A stretch of 64,000 nt of DNA from Malikia granosa (GCF_002980595.1 NZ_PVLQ01000030.1:1-64000), one strand, 5' to 3'; shown: positions 7,582 through 17,071, numbered from the stretch's first letter. The notes: generated by a model from the letters alone, not told the origin. Made by a program: numbers and translations.

Positions 7582-8583
7582 TCAGGGGAGGGTTTTCCAG
7601 GCGGCAAAGGCCAGGCCGGTGCCGGTCAGGGCCGGGGTGCGGTAGCCCGGCACGTACTCGACCCAGTCCAGGTCAAGCTCGCGCGCGATTTCGCCGACCA
7701 CCAGCCAGTTGCGGATCTCGGAGCTGCCGGCCTGCAGCAGCTTGGGGTCCAGCGCTGCCAGCGCCGCGCTGTCCTTGTGGCGGATCGCCGTCAGCACCTG
7801 CTGGTCGAGCTCCTCGTCGACCAGGAAATGGCTCAGGCCGCCGGAGGCGATCACGCCCACGCGCAGGTCCTCGGGCCAGGCGGCGATCAGCTCGCGCAGC
7901 GCAGCACCCAGGGCCACGCAGCGACGCGGCGTCGGCTGGTTCGGCGGATCGAAGGTGTTGAGGATGACCGGGATCACCGGCAGCTCGTGGTCCTTCAGGA
8001 TGCGACGGTGGATGAACTGGAAGGCATGGCCCTCGAACTTGCCGGGCTCGATGCTGTCGAGCGCCGCGATGTCGAAATCGCGGTCGCAGAGCTGGCGGAT
8101 CAGCCATTCGGCCAGGTCGCTCTTGACCGGGTATTCGCGGTCGCGCTCGGGCTCGTGGCGCCACATGCGCGCCGACTTGACCCAGCTGTCGCTCGGGCTG
8201 GCGGGCTCGCGCGCCGTGTTGCGAATGGTCGGCCCGTAGTAGATCGCGATCGCCGGGTTGTTGCTGGTGCGAAACAGCTCGGTCTGGTCGTCGCCGACGA
8301 TCAGCAGCAGGTCCAGCCGGGCGGCCTTGATGCGCTCGTGCAGCTGGTCCATGGCCGCCTCGGCCGCGTCGTAGCGCTGGCCCATCTTCTCGGGCGTGAC
8401 CATGGCCTCGCTGCCGGCCGGAGCGGCGGCCAGCAAGGCGTCGTAGTCGGTCTTGTTGCCCTGCTTGTCGTAGTAATGCGCGTTCTTGGGGTCGATCAGC
8501 TTGAAGTGGTGCTGCCAGTCCTCGCGCTGCGAGACCAGCATGATGCTGTGCGATGAGCCGAAGGCTGCAACGAGTCTTGCCAT
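7582..8583 (-). CDS. LigB-superfamily (class III) extradiol ring-cleavage dioxygenase
   Basis: This 333-residue protein matches the LigB superfamily, non-haem iron enzymes that cleave catecholic rings next to the hydroxyls. H12 in FGSSHS sits exactly where LigB's first iron histidine is. The family also shows in EGHAFQF (H186) and in ASGGLSHF (H252). The place where many members have an Asp-His metal motif reads VGDDQTELF, so the second histidine seems to be glutamine (Q100). An AAGGA site lies seven bases before the start. No separate small LigA-like subunit is present. The gene stands between a CoA transferase and the RraA trio, so it may feed a protocatechuate- or gallate-like cleavage product to an aldolase. 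Activity is inferred. Confidence 0.8.
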   Translation of the reverse strand: MARLVAAFGSSHSIMLVSQREDWQHHFKLIDPKNAHYYDKQGNKTDYDALLAAAPAGSEAMVTPEKMGQRYDAAEAAMDQLHERIKAARLDLLLIVGDDQTELFRTSNNPAIAIYYGPTIRNTAREPASPSDSWVKSARMWRHEPERDREYPVKSDLAEWLIRQLCDRDFDIAALDSIEPGKFEGHAFQFIHRRILKDHELPVIPVILNTFDPPNQPTPRRCVALGAALRELIAAWPEDLRVGVIASGGLSHFLVDEELDQQVLTAIRHKDSAALAALDPKLLQAGSSEIRNWLVVGEIARELDLDWVEYVPGYRTPALTGTGLAFAAWKTLP

Positions 8584-8649
8584 GTCGGATTCCTTGGGAT
8601 GATGGACCGTGAAAATGGGCCGTGAATGTCGTGCCGGAACGGGCGGGCG

Positions 8650-9876
8650 CTAGACCACGCAACGCGAGCGCAGCTCGGCGATGCGCTCGGCGCTGTAGCC
8701 GAGCTCGCCCAGGATCTGCCCGGTCTGGTCGCCTTGGGCGGGGGCCGCCTTCAGCGGGCCGTCCTGGCGCGGGTAGCGCGAGAAGTTCATCGGCAGGCCG
8801 ACCACCTCGATGTCGCCGAGCTCGGGATGCTGCAGGGTGCGCGCGATCCCGAGGTGCTTGACCTGCGGGTCCTCGAACATGCGGTCGACCGTGTAGATCG
8901 GGCCGCAGGGCACGCCGGCCTTGAGCAGGATCTCGGTCCACTCGGCGGTGCTGCGCTGCCGGAAGGCGGTGCCCACCGCAGCATTGACGCGCTCGCGGTT
9001 GCGCACCCGCTCCGGGTCGCTGCCGAAGCCCGGCTGGTCGATCAGCACCGGAATCTCGAGCGCGACGCACAGGCGCTTGAACATGTTGTTGCCGATCGCC
9101 GCCAGGTTGATGTAGCCGTCGCGGGTCTGGAACACGCCGGTCGGCACGGTCAGCGGATGCTCGTTGCCGGTGGACTTGGGCACCTTGTGGTCGATCAGCC
9201 ACTGCGCGGCCTGGAAGTCGAGCATCGCGATCTGCGACTCGAGCAGCGAGGTCTGCACCCACTGCCCCTCGCCCGAGACCTCGCGCTCGAGCAGCGCGGC
9301 CATGATGGCCTGGGCGCAGAAATGGCCGGAGCACAGGTCGGCGATCGGGATGCCGACCCGCATCGGGCCGTCCTCGGGCTTGCCGGTCACGCTCATCAGC
9401 CCGCCCATGCCCTGGGCGATCGAGTCGAAGCCGGGCCAGTTGGCATAGGGGCCGTCCTGGCCGAAGCCCGAGATGCTGGCGTACACCAGGCGCGGGTTGA
9501 TCTGGCGCAGCTGGTCCGGACCGATGCCCAGGCGGTACTTGACGTCGGGCCGGTAGTTCTCGATGAAGACGTCGGCGCTCTTGACCAGCTCGTGCAGGAT
9601 GGCCAGGCCTTCGGGCTCCTTCATGTTGAGGGTCAGGCTCTCCTTGTTGCGGTGCAGGTTCTCGTAGTCGGCGCGGTTGTGGTCGCGCCCGCCTATCATG
9701 TCGTCGCCCCCCGGCGCGCCGGGCGGGATCTCGAGCTTGATGACGCGCGCGCCGAGGTCGGCGAAGGTGCGGATGGCGGTCGGGCCGGCGCGCACGCGCG
9801 AGGCGTCCAGGATGGTGAAGCGCGACAGCGGGCCCTTGCGCGGGGTGGCGGCGTGGTTCATGGTCGGGTTCTCCAT
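8650..9876 (-). CDS. CaiB/BaiF family III CoA transferase
   Basis: This is the second family III CoA transferase of the window, with 408 residues. It has [11 protein letters not shown] near the N-terminus, LGARVIKLE, then [13 protein letters not shown], and the probable catalytic aspartate lies in IPIADLCSG. The start at 9876 overlaps the stop of the DUF35 gene by one base (TGATG); a second ATG at 9861 is possible and would shorten the protein by five residues. The insertion [16 protein letters not shown] near residue 60 makes the CoA-binding loop differ from the copy at 1214. It probably activates a carboxylic acid of this pathway. Substrate and CoA donor are unknown. Confidence 0.9.
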   Translation of the reverse strand: MENPTMNHAATPRKGPLSRFTILDASRVRAGPTAIRTFADLGARVIKLEIPPGAPGGDDMIGGRDHNRADYENLHRNKESLTLNMKEPEGLAILHELVKSADVFIENYRPDVKYRLGIGPDQLRQINPRLVYASISGFGQDGPYANWPGFDSIAQGMGGLMSVTGKPEDGPMRVGIPIADLCSGHFCAQAIMAALLEREVSGEGQWVQTSLLESQIAMLDFQAAQWLIDHKVPKSTGNEHPLTVPTGVFQTRDGYINLAAIGNNMFKRLCVALEIPVLIDQPGFGSDPERVRNRERVNAAVGTAFRQRSTAEWTEILLKAGVPCGPIYTVDRMFEDPQVKHLGIARTLQHPELGDIEVVGLPMNFSRYPRQDGPLKAAPAQGDQTGQILGELGYSAERIAELRSRCVV

Positions 9877-10256
9877 CAGGCCGGGGTGAACATGGGCACG
9901 GCGTGACCGCCCTGCGAGGGCTGGAACACCACCTTGACCCGGTCGCCGATGCGCACCTGTGCCGGGTCGCAGTCGACCAGGTTGGTCATCAGCGTCACGC
10001 CCTCGTCCAGCGTGACGAAGGCCAGGGTGCAGGCCGCATCGCCCACCCCCATGGTGCTGAACGAGTAGACAACGCCGGTGCCCGCGGCGTCCTGCCACAC
10101 CGTGTCGCTGCTCAGGCAATGCGGGCAGATGTCGCGCGGGTAGTGGTGGAACTGGCCGCAGCTGTTGCAGCGCTTGACCAGCAGCCGGCCTTGGTCGGCG
10201 GCGGTCCAGTAGGCCTGGGTCTCGGGCAGGACCTTGGGTGCGGGAATCTTTCTCAT
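9876..10256 (-). CDS. Zn-ribbon/OB-fold protein (DUF35 family), thiolase partner
   Basis: This 126-residue protein has an N-terminal rubredoxin-like zinc ribbon with two CxxC pairs (CNSC and CPHC) followed by an OB-fold half with GTGVVYSFSTM. This is the DUF35 layout. Such proteins usually sit next to SCP2-type thiolases or thiolase-like aldolases and form a complex with them; examples are known from steroid side-chain breakdown. Here it starts one base after the thiolase stop, which fits a stoichiometric complex. I chose the ATG at 10256; a GTG at 10265 is an alternative that would overlap the thiolase. Its likely role is to bind the acyl-CoA or support the thiolase-fold partner. Confidence 0.88.
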   Translation of the reverse strand: MRKIPAPKVLPETQAYWTAADQGRLLVKRCNSCGQFHHYPRDICPHCLSSDTVWQDAAGTGVVYSFSTMGVGDAACTLAFVTLDEGVTLMTNLVDCDPAQVRIGDRVKVVFQPSQGGHAVPMFTPA

Positions 10257-10257
10257 G

Positions 10258-11490
10258 TCAGACACGCTCCAGAATCAGGGTGCCGGCGGTGTGGCGCGAG
10301 GCCAGCGCGCCGCCGATGCCGTTGGCCAGCGCCAGCTGGCAGTCGGGCACCTGCACCGCCGGGTGGGCTTCGCCGCGCAGCTGGCGCACCGCCTCGATGA
10401 TCTTGGTCATGCCGCCGCGGTTGGCCGGGTGGTTGTTGCACAGGCCGCCGCCGTCGGTGTTGAAGGGCAGCTTGCCCACGCCCGAGATCAGGTTGCCGTC
10501 CATCACGAAGCGACCGCCCTCGCCTTTGCGGCAAAAGCCCAGGTCTTCCAGCTGCATCAGCACGGTGATGGTGAAACTGTCGTAGAGCGAGGCGTACTGG
10601 ATGTCGGCCGGCGTCACGCCGGCCTCGGCGAAGGCCATCGGACCCGACCAGGCCGCGGCCGAGTAGGTCAGGTCCATGAAGCCGCCCATGCCATGCTTGG
10701 GCGCCTCGCCGGTGCCGCGCACCATCACAACAGGCCGACCACTCTTGCGCGACAGCTCGCGCGCGATCTCGGGCCTGGCCACGATCACGGCCCCGCCGCC
10801 GTCGCTCATGACGCAGCAGTCCAGGCGGTGCAGCGGGTCGCTCACCAGCGGCGAGTTGACCACGTCGTCCACCGTCACCACCTTGCGCAGCATGGCGTTG
10901 GGGTTGTGCTGCGCATGGTGCGAGGCGGCCACCTTGATCCAGGCCAGCTGTTCGCTGGTGGTGCCGAACTCGTGCATGTGGCGCTTGGCCACCATGGCGT
11001 AGAGGTTCTGGGTCGCCGGGCCGTAGGGCAGCTCGAAGGCCAGCTCGGGGGCGTCCGGGTCGGGCGCCTTCAGCGCCGTCTTGGGCGGTCCCTTGGCCTG
11101 GCCCGCCTGGGCGGCTGCCGCGGCCGCTGCCTTGGCCTCCTCCATCATGGCGCGCGGCCGACCGGCCAGGGTGACGAGCGCGATGTTGCAGCGGCCGGCC
11201 GCAATCGCCTCGGCCGCATGGGCCACATGCAGGATGGGGGCCGAGCCGCCGCATTCGGTCGAATCGACATGGCGCAGCTTGAGTCCCAGGTACTCGGCCA
11301 CCGTGGCCGTGCCCAGGCCCGGCGCATCGCCGGCACAGAAATAGCCGTCGATGTCGCCCTTGTCCAGGCCCGCGTCTTCCAGCGCGCCCTTGGCCACGTC
11401 CGCGTGCAGTCGCACCACGGACAGGTGGGTCGCCAGGCGCGTCGGGTGCTCGTAGGCGCCGACGATGGCTGCTTTGCCGTTCAGGGTCAT
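10258..11490 (-). CDS. SCP2/lipid-transfer-type thiolase family protein
   Basis: This 410-residue protein is a thiolase-superfamily enzyme of the SCP2/lipid-transfer class. The nucleophilic cysteine is likely in VDSTECGGSAP and the C-terminal active-site region reads NNHPANRGGM. Unlike classical degradative thiolases, this class lacks the typical C-terminal CxG cysteine motif; the end reads GGALASRHTAG. Together with the adjacent DUF35 protein it could either cleave a beta-ketoacyl-CoA or act as a retro-aldolase on a 3-hydroxyacyl-CoA. An Ala/Lys-rich insertion lies near residues 120-140. It starts 25 bp after the Bug receptor stop. Confidence 0.88.
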   Translation of the reverse strand: MTLNGKAAIVGAYEHPTRLATHLSVVRLHADVAKGALEDAGLDKGDIDGYFCAGDAPGLGTATVAEYLGLKLRHVDSTECGGSAPILHVAHAAEAIAAGRCNIALVTLAGRPRAMMEEAKAAAAAAAQAGQAKGPPKTALKAPDPDAPELAFELPYGPATQNLYAMVAKRHMHEFGTTSEQLAWIKVAASHHAQHNPNAMLRKVVTVDDVVNSPLVSDPLHRLDCCVMSDGGGAVIVARPEIARELSRKSGRPVVMVRGTGEAPKHGMGGFMDLTYSAAAWSGPMAFAEAGVTPADIQYASLYDSFTITVLMQLEDLGFCRKGEGGRFVMDGNLISGVGKLPFNTDGGGLCNNHPANRGGMTKIIEAVRQLRGEAHPAVQVPDCQLALANGIGGALASRHTAGTLILERV

Positions 11491-11515
11491 GTTGCAGTTC
11501 TCCGTGACAGCCAGT

Positions 11516-12496
11516 TCATTGCTCGGGCGTGAAGCCGGAAGCCTTGATGACCGGCCCCCAGTAGGCCAGCTCCTTGCGCTGGATCTGGTCCATCTCGGCG
11601 GCAGGCCGGAAGTCCGGGTTCAGCGTCGCCTTGCTCGCCAGGGTGGTGCGCACCTCGGGCAGGTCGAGCGCGTATTTCAAGGCGTTCTGGACCCGCTCCA
11701 GCGTGGCCTTGGGCGTCCTGGCCGGCGCCCACATGCCGGTCCAGGCATCGCCGGCATCGACATGGATGCCCTGCTCGATCAGGGTCGGCACATCGGGCAG
11801 CAGCGGCGAGCGCTTGGCACCGAACACCCCGAGCAGGTTGACCTTGCCGGCCTTTTGCTGCGGCAGCACGTCGCCGGCGGTCATGATGCCGGCCGGCACC
11901 TGGTTGCCCAGCAGGTCGGACACCAGCGGGCCGTTGCCGCGGTAGGGCACCACCTGCAGCTCGACCCCGATTGCCTTGCCCAATTGCACGCCGGTGAAAT
12001 GGGTATGCCCGCCCGCGCCCGCGCTGCCGAAGCTGCTGTGCTTCGGATTGGTCTTGACCCAGGCCACATAGTCCTTGGCCGTCTTCATGCCGGACTGCGA
12101 ATTGACGGCCAGCGCCAGCGGATAGGAGGCGATCATGCCGACCGGCGTGAAATCGGTCAGCATGTCGTACTTGAGCACGGCCGGCGGATAGAGCAGGGTC
12201 TGGAACACCGGGGTGGCGTTCGGGGCAATCATGTAGGTCAAGCCGTCGGCGGCGGCCGTCTTCAAGGCCTGGGCGGCAATGCGTCCGCCAGCGCCAGGGC
12301 GGTTCTCGACGATGATGGTCTGCTTGAGCACGGTCGACATCTTGTCGGCCAGCAGGCGGGCCATGGTGTCGGTGGAGCCGCCGGGCGGGAAGCCGACCAG
12401 GAACTTGATCGGCTGCTCGGACTGGGCCTGGACCCCGAGCGCCGTGCCGAGCAGCAGCGTGGCTGCGAGGGCATTGAAGGCTTTGCGTGTGATCAT
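11516..12496 (-). CDS. Bug/TctC-family periplasmic binding protein
   Basis: This is a 326-residue Bug receptor. The signal peptide (MITRKAFNALAATLLLGTALGVQAQ) has no twin arginine, unlike the copies at 228 and 20982. The mature domain begins with QPIKFLVGFPPGG and has ENRPGAGGR as the second ligand loop. The open frame continues far upstream, but the ATG at 12496 is the only start that gives a signal peptide, and an AGGAGA-like site (GGAGACAAGG) lies just before it. It sits inside the leftward operon between the thiolase and the acyl-CoA dehydrogenases and probably delivers the pathway substrate to a transporter encoded elsewhere. Confidence 0.9.
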   Translation of the reverse strand: MITRKAFNALAATLLLGTALGVQAQSEQPIKFLVGFPPGGSTDTMARLLADKMSTVLKQTIIVENRPGAGGRIAAQALKTAAADGLTYMIAPNATPVFQTLLYPPAVLKYDMLTDFTPVGMIASYPLALAVNSQSGMKTAKDYVAWVKTNPKHSSFGSAGAGGHTHFTGVQLGKAIGVELQVVPYRGNGPLVSDLLGNQVPAGIMTAGDVLPQQKAGKVNLLGVFGAKRSPLLPDVPTLIEQGIHVDAGDAWTGMWAPARTPKATLERVQNALKYALDLPEVRTTLASKATLNPDFRPAAEMDQIQRKELAYWGPVIKASGFTPEQ

Positions 12497-12531
12497 CCTT
12501 GTCTCCTGTAGTTCTTGCACTGAGGTCTGAA

Positions 12532-13662
12532 TCAAGCGGCGCCTTGGGCGGCAACCCGCTGCAGATGCCAGGCGGCATCGCCGAGCAACTGGCCGATCAC
12601 CAGCAGCCGCTTGGTGTAGTGGCCGATCCGGCATTCGTCCGTCATGCCCATGCCGCCGTGCAGCTGGATGGCGGTCAGGCCGATCTGGCGGCCCTGCTGG
12701 CTGGCATAGGCCTTGGCCGCCGAGACGACGCGACGCCGCTTGGCCGGCTCCTCGCCTTGCACCGCCGCGGCGGCACAGGCCATGGACTTGAGCTGCTCGA
12801 GCGCGATCGCGATGTCGGCGATGCGGTGCTGCAGGACCTGGAACTTGGCCAGCGGGGCGCCGAACTGCTTGCGGGTCTTGAGGTAGTCGGCGCTCTGCGC
12901 CAGCAGGGTCTCGACTGCACCGGCAGCCTCGGCGCACAGCAGCGCATTGGCCGCGTCGAGCACCGCCTCGATTTCATCGGCGGCCTGTCCTTCCTGGCCC
13001 AGCAGGCAGTCGTCGGCAACCTGCACCTGCTCGAAGCTGATGTGGGCGGCGCGACGGCCATCCAGGGTGTCGAAGCCCTGCAGCTGCACGCCGGGCGACC
13101 TGGCATCGACCAGCAGCACGCTCAGGCCTTGGCGGTCGTCGCTCGCGCCCGAGCTGCGCGCGACCACCAGCAGCAGGTCAGCGCTGTCGCCGTCGAGCAC
13201 CAGGGTCTTGCGACCATTCAGCACATGGCCAGCAGCGTTGCGACTGGCCCGGGTGCTGACCTGCTGCCATTCGTAGCGGGTGCCGGGCTCCTGCAGCGCC
13301 AGCGCCGCCTGCAGCTCGCCGCTGGCCAGCTTGGGCAGCCACTGCTGCTGTTGCGCTGCGCTGCCCAGCCTGGCCAGCAACTGGCCGGCCATCACGGTGC
13401 TGGCCAGCCAGGCGCCGCCGCCCAGCGCCCGGCCGAACTCCTGCGCCACCAGCATCAGCTCGACCGGGCCCTGCTCGCTGCCGCCGCAATCGCCCGGAAA
13501 CGGCAGTCCGAGCAAGCCGAGATCGGCCATCGCCTGCCAGCGCTGGCGACGTTGTGCCTCGGTTTGCGGATTGCCGCGCTGCTCGGCGGGGTATTCGCCG
13601 TCGCAGAAGCGCTGCACGGCCTCGCGCAGCGCCAGATGGTCCTCGTTCAAAGCAAAATCCAT
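12532..13662 (-). CDS. acyl-CoA dehydrogenase, small partner (PimD-like)
   Basis: This 376-residue flavoprotein has the acyl-CoA dehydrogenase fold. The N-terminus MDFALNEDHLALREAVQRF is typical and the C-terminus has IQLHGGMGMTDECRIGHYTKRL. The loop where the catalytic glutamate (YEGT) normally lies reads LLVIGQLLG, so the normal base is absent. Such sequences occur as the small partner of two-gene dehydrogenases such as PimC/PimD or actinobacterial FadE pairs. The neighbouring gene upstream, 25 bp away, encodes the other partner. The pair should oxidise a bulky or dicarboxylic acyl-CoA using electron-transfer flavoprotein. Confidence 0.87.
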   Translation of the reverse strand: MDFALNEDHLALREAVQRFCDGEYPAEQRGNPQTEAQRRQRWQAMADLGLLGLPFPGDCGGSEQGPVELMLVAQEFGRALGGGAWLASTVMAGQLLARLGSAAQQQQWLPKLASGELQAALALQEPGTRYEWQQVSTRASRNAAGHVLNGRKTLVLDGDSADLLLVVARSSGASDDRQGLSVLLVDARSPGVQLQGFDTLDGRRAAHISFEQVQVADDCLLGQEGQAADEIEAVLDAANALLCAEAAGAVETLLAQSADYLKTRKQFGAPLAKFQVLQHRIADIAIALEQLKSMACAAAAVQGEEPAKRRRVVSAAKAYASQQGRQIGLTAIQLHGGMGMTDECRIGHYTKRLLVIGQLLGDAAWHLQRVAAQGAA

Positions 13663-13687
13663 GGTGTTTTCCTTGTCTGCACGGCGT

Positions 13688-14881
13688 TCAGTAAGCGTCC
13701 AGGGTGGCGCGGGCGATCAGGTTGCGTTGCACCTCGTTGGTGCCGCCGTAGATCGTCACCTTGCGCGAATCCAGGCAGTTGGCGGCCAGCGCCACCAGGG
13801 ACTCGTCGACGGCCGCCTGGTCCAGGTGCTCGAGCTCCTGGGCGGCGAGCGAGAACGGCACCGCGTCCGGCCCTGCGATGTCGACCAGGGTCTCGTAGAT
13901 CGCCTGGCGCAGCTCGGTGCCGCGCACCTTGAGCATCGAGGCCTCGACGCCCGGCGTGCGGCTTTGCTGGTTCGGGCTGAGCAGGCGCAGCGCGGTGAAC
14001 TCGAGCGCCATCAGCTCGACCTCGAATTGCGCCAGCTTGGCTTGCAGCAGCGGGTCGTCGCCCAGGCCTTGCTGCCGGGCCAGTTGGCGGGCACGGGCGA
14101 GCTGCTGCTTGCAGGAGCCGATGCCGGCGATGCCGGTGCGCTCATGGCCGAGCAGGTACTTGCCGTAGGACCAGCCCTTGTGCAGCTCGCCGACCAGGTT
14201 CTCCACCGGCACCCGCACGTTGTCGAGATAGCATTCGTTGAGGTCGTTGCCGCCCTCGAGCATGCGGATCGGCCGCACGCTCAGGCCCGGCGACTTCATG
14301 TCGATCAGCAGGAAGGAGATCCCCTCCTGCGGCTTGCTGGCATTCGGGTCGGTGCGCACCAGCGCGAACATCATCGAGCACCAGTGGGCGTAGGAGGTCC
14401 AGACCTTGTGACCGTTGACCAGGAAATGCTTGCCGTCGGGCTCAAGCACGGCGGTGGTGCGCACGGCGGCCAGGTCGGAGCCGGCGCCCGGCTCGGAGAA
14501 GCCCTGGGCCCACCAGGTATTGCTCTGGCGGATGTCGGGCAGGTACTGGCGCTTCTGTGCCTCGGTGCCGAAGGCGAGCAGCACCGGGCCCAGCATCTGG
14601 ATGCCGCTGGCGATGATGCGCGGCGCGCCGCCGAGCAGGGTCTCCTCGTCGAAGATGTACTTCTGCACATGGGTCCAGCCGGGTCCGCCGTGTTCCTTCG
14701 GCCAGCTCGGCGTGAGCCAGCCGCGCGCCTCGAGGATGCGGAACCAGGTCACGTAGTCCTGGTGCTCGAGTCGCAGGCCGAGCTCGACCTTGCGCTTGAT
14801 GTCGGCGGGCAGGTGCTGGCGCACGAACTCGCGCACTTCGAGGCGGAACGCCTCTTCTTCGGCGGTGAATTGCAGCTTCAT
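13688..14881 (-). CDS. acyl-CoA dehydrogenase, large partner (PimC-like)
   Basis: This 397-residue flavoprotein has the acyl-CoA dehydrogenase fold. It begins MKLQFTAEEEAFRLEVREFV and contains WAQGFSEPGAGSDLA, the flavin- and substrate-binding strand. The C-terminal signature is IYGGTNEVQRNLIA, where the catalytic glutamate of YEGT is replaced by glycine. That pattern is known in the large subunits of heteromeric dehydrogenases, where the base sits elsewhere. With the gene 25 bp downstream it probably makes a mixed dimer or tetramer. It lies 39 bp after the acyl-CoA synthetase, in keeping with activation followed by dehydrogenation. Confidence 0.88.
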   Translation of the reverse strand: MKLQFTAEEEAFRLEVREFVRQHLPADIKRKVELGLRLEHQDYVTWFRILEARGWLTPSWPKEHGGPGWTHVQKYIFDEETLLGGAPRIIASGIQMLGPVLLAFGTEAQKRQYLPDIRQSNTWWAQGFSEPGAGSDLAAVRTTAVLEPDGKHFLVNGHKVWTSYAHWCSMMFALVRTDPNASKPQEGISFLLIDMKSPGLSVRPIRMLEGGNDLNECYLDNVRVPVENLVGELHKGWSYGKYLLGHERTGIAGIGSCKQQLARARQLARQQGLGDDPLLQAKLAQFEVELMALEFTALRLLSPNQQSRTPGVEASMLKVRGTELRQAIYETLVDIAGPDAVPFSLAAQELEHLDQAAVDESLVALAANCLDSRKVTIYGGTNEVQRNLIARATLDAY

Positions 14882-14920
14882 GCTAATTGAACTCCGGGTC
14901 GGATGACGGGGGACTGGGCC

Positions 14921-17071
14921 TCAGGCCTGCCGGGCCACCACCAGCGCGTCGAGCGCCAGCACCGGCTGGGCCGAACCGGCGCCATAAGCCAGCAGCGGGT
15001 TGATGTCGATTTCGGTGATGGCGGGATTGGCCCGCATCTGCGCGCCGACCAGGGCCACGACCTTGGCGATCGCCTGCAGGTCGACCGCCGCCGCGCCACG
15101 GATGCCCTGCAGCACCGAGGCCGCCTTCAGGCGCCCGAGCTCGACTGCGATGTCCTCTTCGGCCATGTCGGCCGGGATCAGCCGCACGTCCTTGAGCGCC
15201 TCGATCCAGATGCCGCCCAGGCCGACCAGCACCACCGGGCCCCAGTCGGCATCGCGCTTGGCGCCGACCACGAGCTCGAGACCGCGCGGGCCCATGGCCT
15301 CGACCAGGGCGCCGTCGAGCTGCAACTCGGGCCGGTGCCGGGCCACGTTGGCAAACAGCTGGCTCCAGCCGGCGCGCAAGGCCGCCTCGTCCGCCAGGCC
15401 GACCAGCACCCCGCCGACGTCGCTCTTGTGCGGCAGTTCGCTCGCCTGCGCCTTGAGCACGACCGGATAGCCGATCTGCTGCGCGATCCGCAGCGCCTCC
15501 TCGACATCCCGCGCCAGGCCGCCGGCGGGCACCGGCAGGCCGGCCGCCTGCAGCCAGCCCTTGCCCTGGTACTCGGGATAGATGCCGTTGGCGGGCACTG
15601 CGCCCGGCAGCGGCAGCGCCGCGACCGCAGCGGAATTGGCGCGCGCGGCGCGCTGCAGCGCCTCGCCATACTGGGCGACCCGACGCAGCGCGCGCAGCGC
15701 CCGGTCGGCGGAACGGAACAGCGGCACGCCGCTGGCCCGGATCGCCTCGAGGAAGAAGGGTTCGACCGGGCTGTCGTCACCGGTCAGCACCAGCAGCGCC
15801 GGCTTGCTCGCCTTGGCGATCATCGGCACGATGTGCTCGGCCTTGTCCTTCTGCGCCACCACCGGACCGACCGGGATCGCGAGCACGATGCTGCCTATGC
15901 CCTCGTCCTCCAGCATGGTCAGCAGCAGCTCGCCGACGATGGCCGGGTTGCGCACGCTGACGGTGGTGTAGTCGAGCGGGTTTTCCGCCACGGCATAGGC
16001 AGGCAGCAGCGCGCGCAGCTTGTCGGCCACCGGCTGACCGAGCGGCGGCAGCTCCAGGCCCAGCTCGTCGGCAAAATCCAGCGCGATGTTCTTCATCGCG
16101 CCCGAGCCGGTCATGAAGGCGGCGCCGCCGGCCGGCGGCTGCGGATAGCGCAGCAGCACCGCGGTGACGTCGAGCAGCTCGTCGAGCGACTCCACCGTCA
16201 CGACGGCCTCGCGGCGCAGGCAGGCCATGGCGGTGGCATGGTCGCCCGCCAGGGCGCCGGTGTGCGACTGCGCAGCCTCGCGGGCGCGGGCGCTGCGGCC
16301 GGGCATCAGCAGGATGACCGGCTTGCCGGCGGCCCGCGCCTGTGCCGCCAGCTGCAGGAACTGCTGCGGCCGGCGCACCTGCTCGGCATAGACCGTGATG
16401 GCGCGGATCTGCTCGTTGTCGATATAGGCCGCCAGCACATCCTCGACCGCGACCGAGACCTCGTTGCCGGTCGAGAACACGCAAGCCACCGGCACCCCGC
16501 GGCCCAGCAGCGCATCGCGCAGGTTGGCGGCCATGAAGCCGCTCTGCGCCACGATGCCCACTGCAGGACGGATTTCGCGCTCGCGCGCCGGCAACGGCTC
16601 GAAGGTGACGGGAACGCCGTCGGCCAGGTTGCTGAAGCCCATGCAGTTGGGGCCGACCAGCGCGATGCCGGCCTGCTGCGCCACCCGGGCCAGCTCGAGC
16701 TGCTTGGCCTGGCCTTCCTCGCCCGCCTCGGCATAGCCGGAGGCAAACAGCACGGCGGCCTGGCAGCGGCGCTGCGCCAGCGCGCGGATCGCATCGATCA
16801 CGCCGGCTTCGGGAATCGCCAGCACCGCCAGGTCTATGCCCTCGGGCAGCTCGTCGATGGTCTTGACGCAGGGGCGGCCATTGATTTCGCTGCTGCTGCG
16901 GCTGACCAGGTGCAGCTGGCCCGGGTAGCCGTAGCGCTCCAGGTTGCCCTGGACGAAGCCGCCGAAGGAACGGGGATCTGCCGAGGCCCCGACCACGGCG
17001 ATCGAGCGCGGCTTGAGGATGGTCGACATGCGGGACAGGACTGCGGCGGTATCAGGATTGGAGTGGGCCAT
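14921..17071 (-). CDS. acetate--CoA ligase family protein (ADP-forming, fused alpha-beta)
   Basis: This 716-residue protein fuses the two halves of the ADP-forming acyl-CoA synthetases. Residues up to about 130 form a CoA-binding Rossmann domain starting SIAVVGASADPRSFGG. A succinyl-CoA-ligase-like part follows, with the phosphohistidine region SHTGALAGDHA. The C-terminal part is an ATP-grasp domain with GYPVVLKAQ and LPHKSDVGG. It makes or uses acyl-CoA with ATP/ADP. I chose the ATG at 17071; a GTG at 17095 is in frame but lacks a good ribosome site. It is the first gene of the leftward operon, divergent from the GntR gene, with a 29-bp palindrome 72 bp upstream. Confidence 0.88.
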   Translation of the reverse strand: MAHSNPDTAAVLSRMSTILKPRSIAVVGASADPRSFGGFVQGNLERYGYPGQLHLVSRSSSEINGRPCVKTIDELPEGIDLAVLAIPEAGVIDAIRALAQRRCQAAVLFASGYAEAGEEGQAKQLELARVAQQAGIALVGPNCMGFSNLADGVPVTFEPLPAREREIRPAVGIVAQSGFMAANLRDALLGRGVPVACVFSTGNEVSVAVEDVLAAYIDNEQIRAITVYAEQVRRPQQFLQLAAQARAAGKPVILLMPGRSARAREAAQSHTGALAGDHATAMACLRREAVVTVESLDELLDVTAVLLRYPQPPAGGAAFMTGSGAMKNIALDFADELGLELPPLGQPVADKLRALLPAYAVAENPLDYTTVSVRNPAIVGELLLTMLEDEGIGSIVLAIPVGPVVAQKDKAEHIVPMIAKASKPALLVLTGDDSPVEPFFLEAIRASGVPLFRSADRALRALRRVAQYGEALQRAARANSAAVAALPLPGAVPANGIYPEYQGKGWLQAAGLPVPAGGLARDVEEALRIAQQIGYPVVLKAQASELPHKSDVGGVLVGLADEAALRAGWSQLFANVARHRPELQLDGALVEAMGPRGLELVVGAKRDADWGPVVLVGLGGIWIEALKDVRLIPADMAEEDIAVELGRLKAASVLQGIRGAAAVDLQAIAKVVALVGAQMRANPAITEIDINPLLAYGAGSAQPVLALDALVVARQA

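Noticed and set aside
7582-8583. Naming the dioxygenase ligB or galA
   Set aside because: The first iron ligand matches but the second site reads GDDQ and there is no LigA partner, so substrate and name cannot be assigned.
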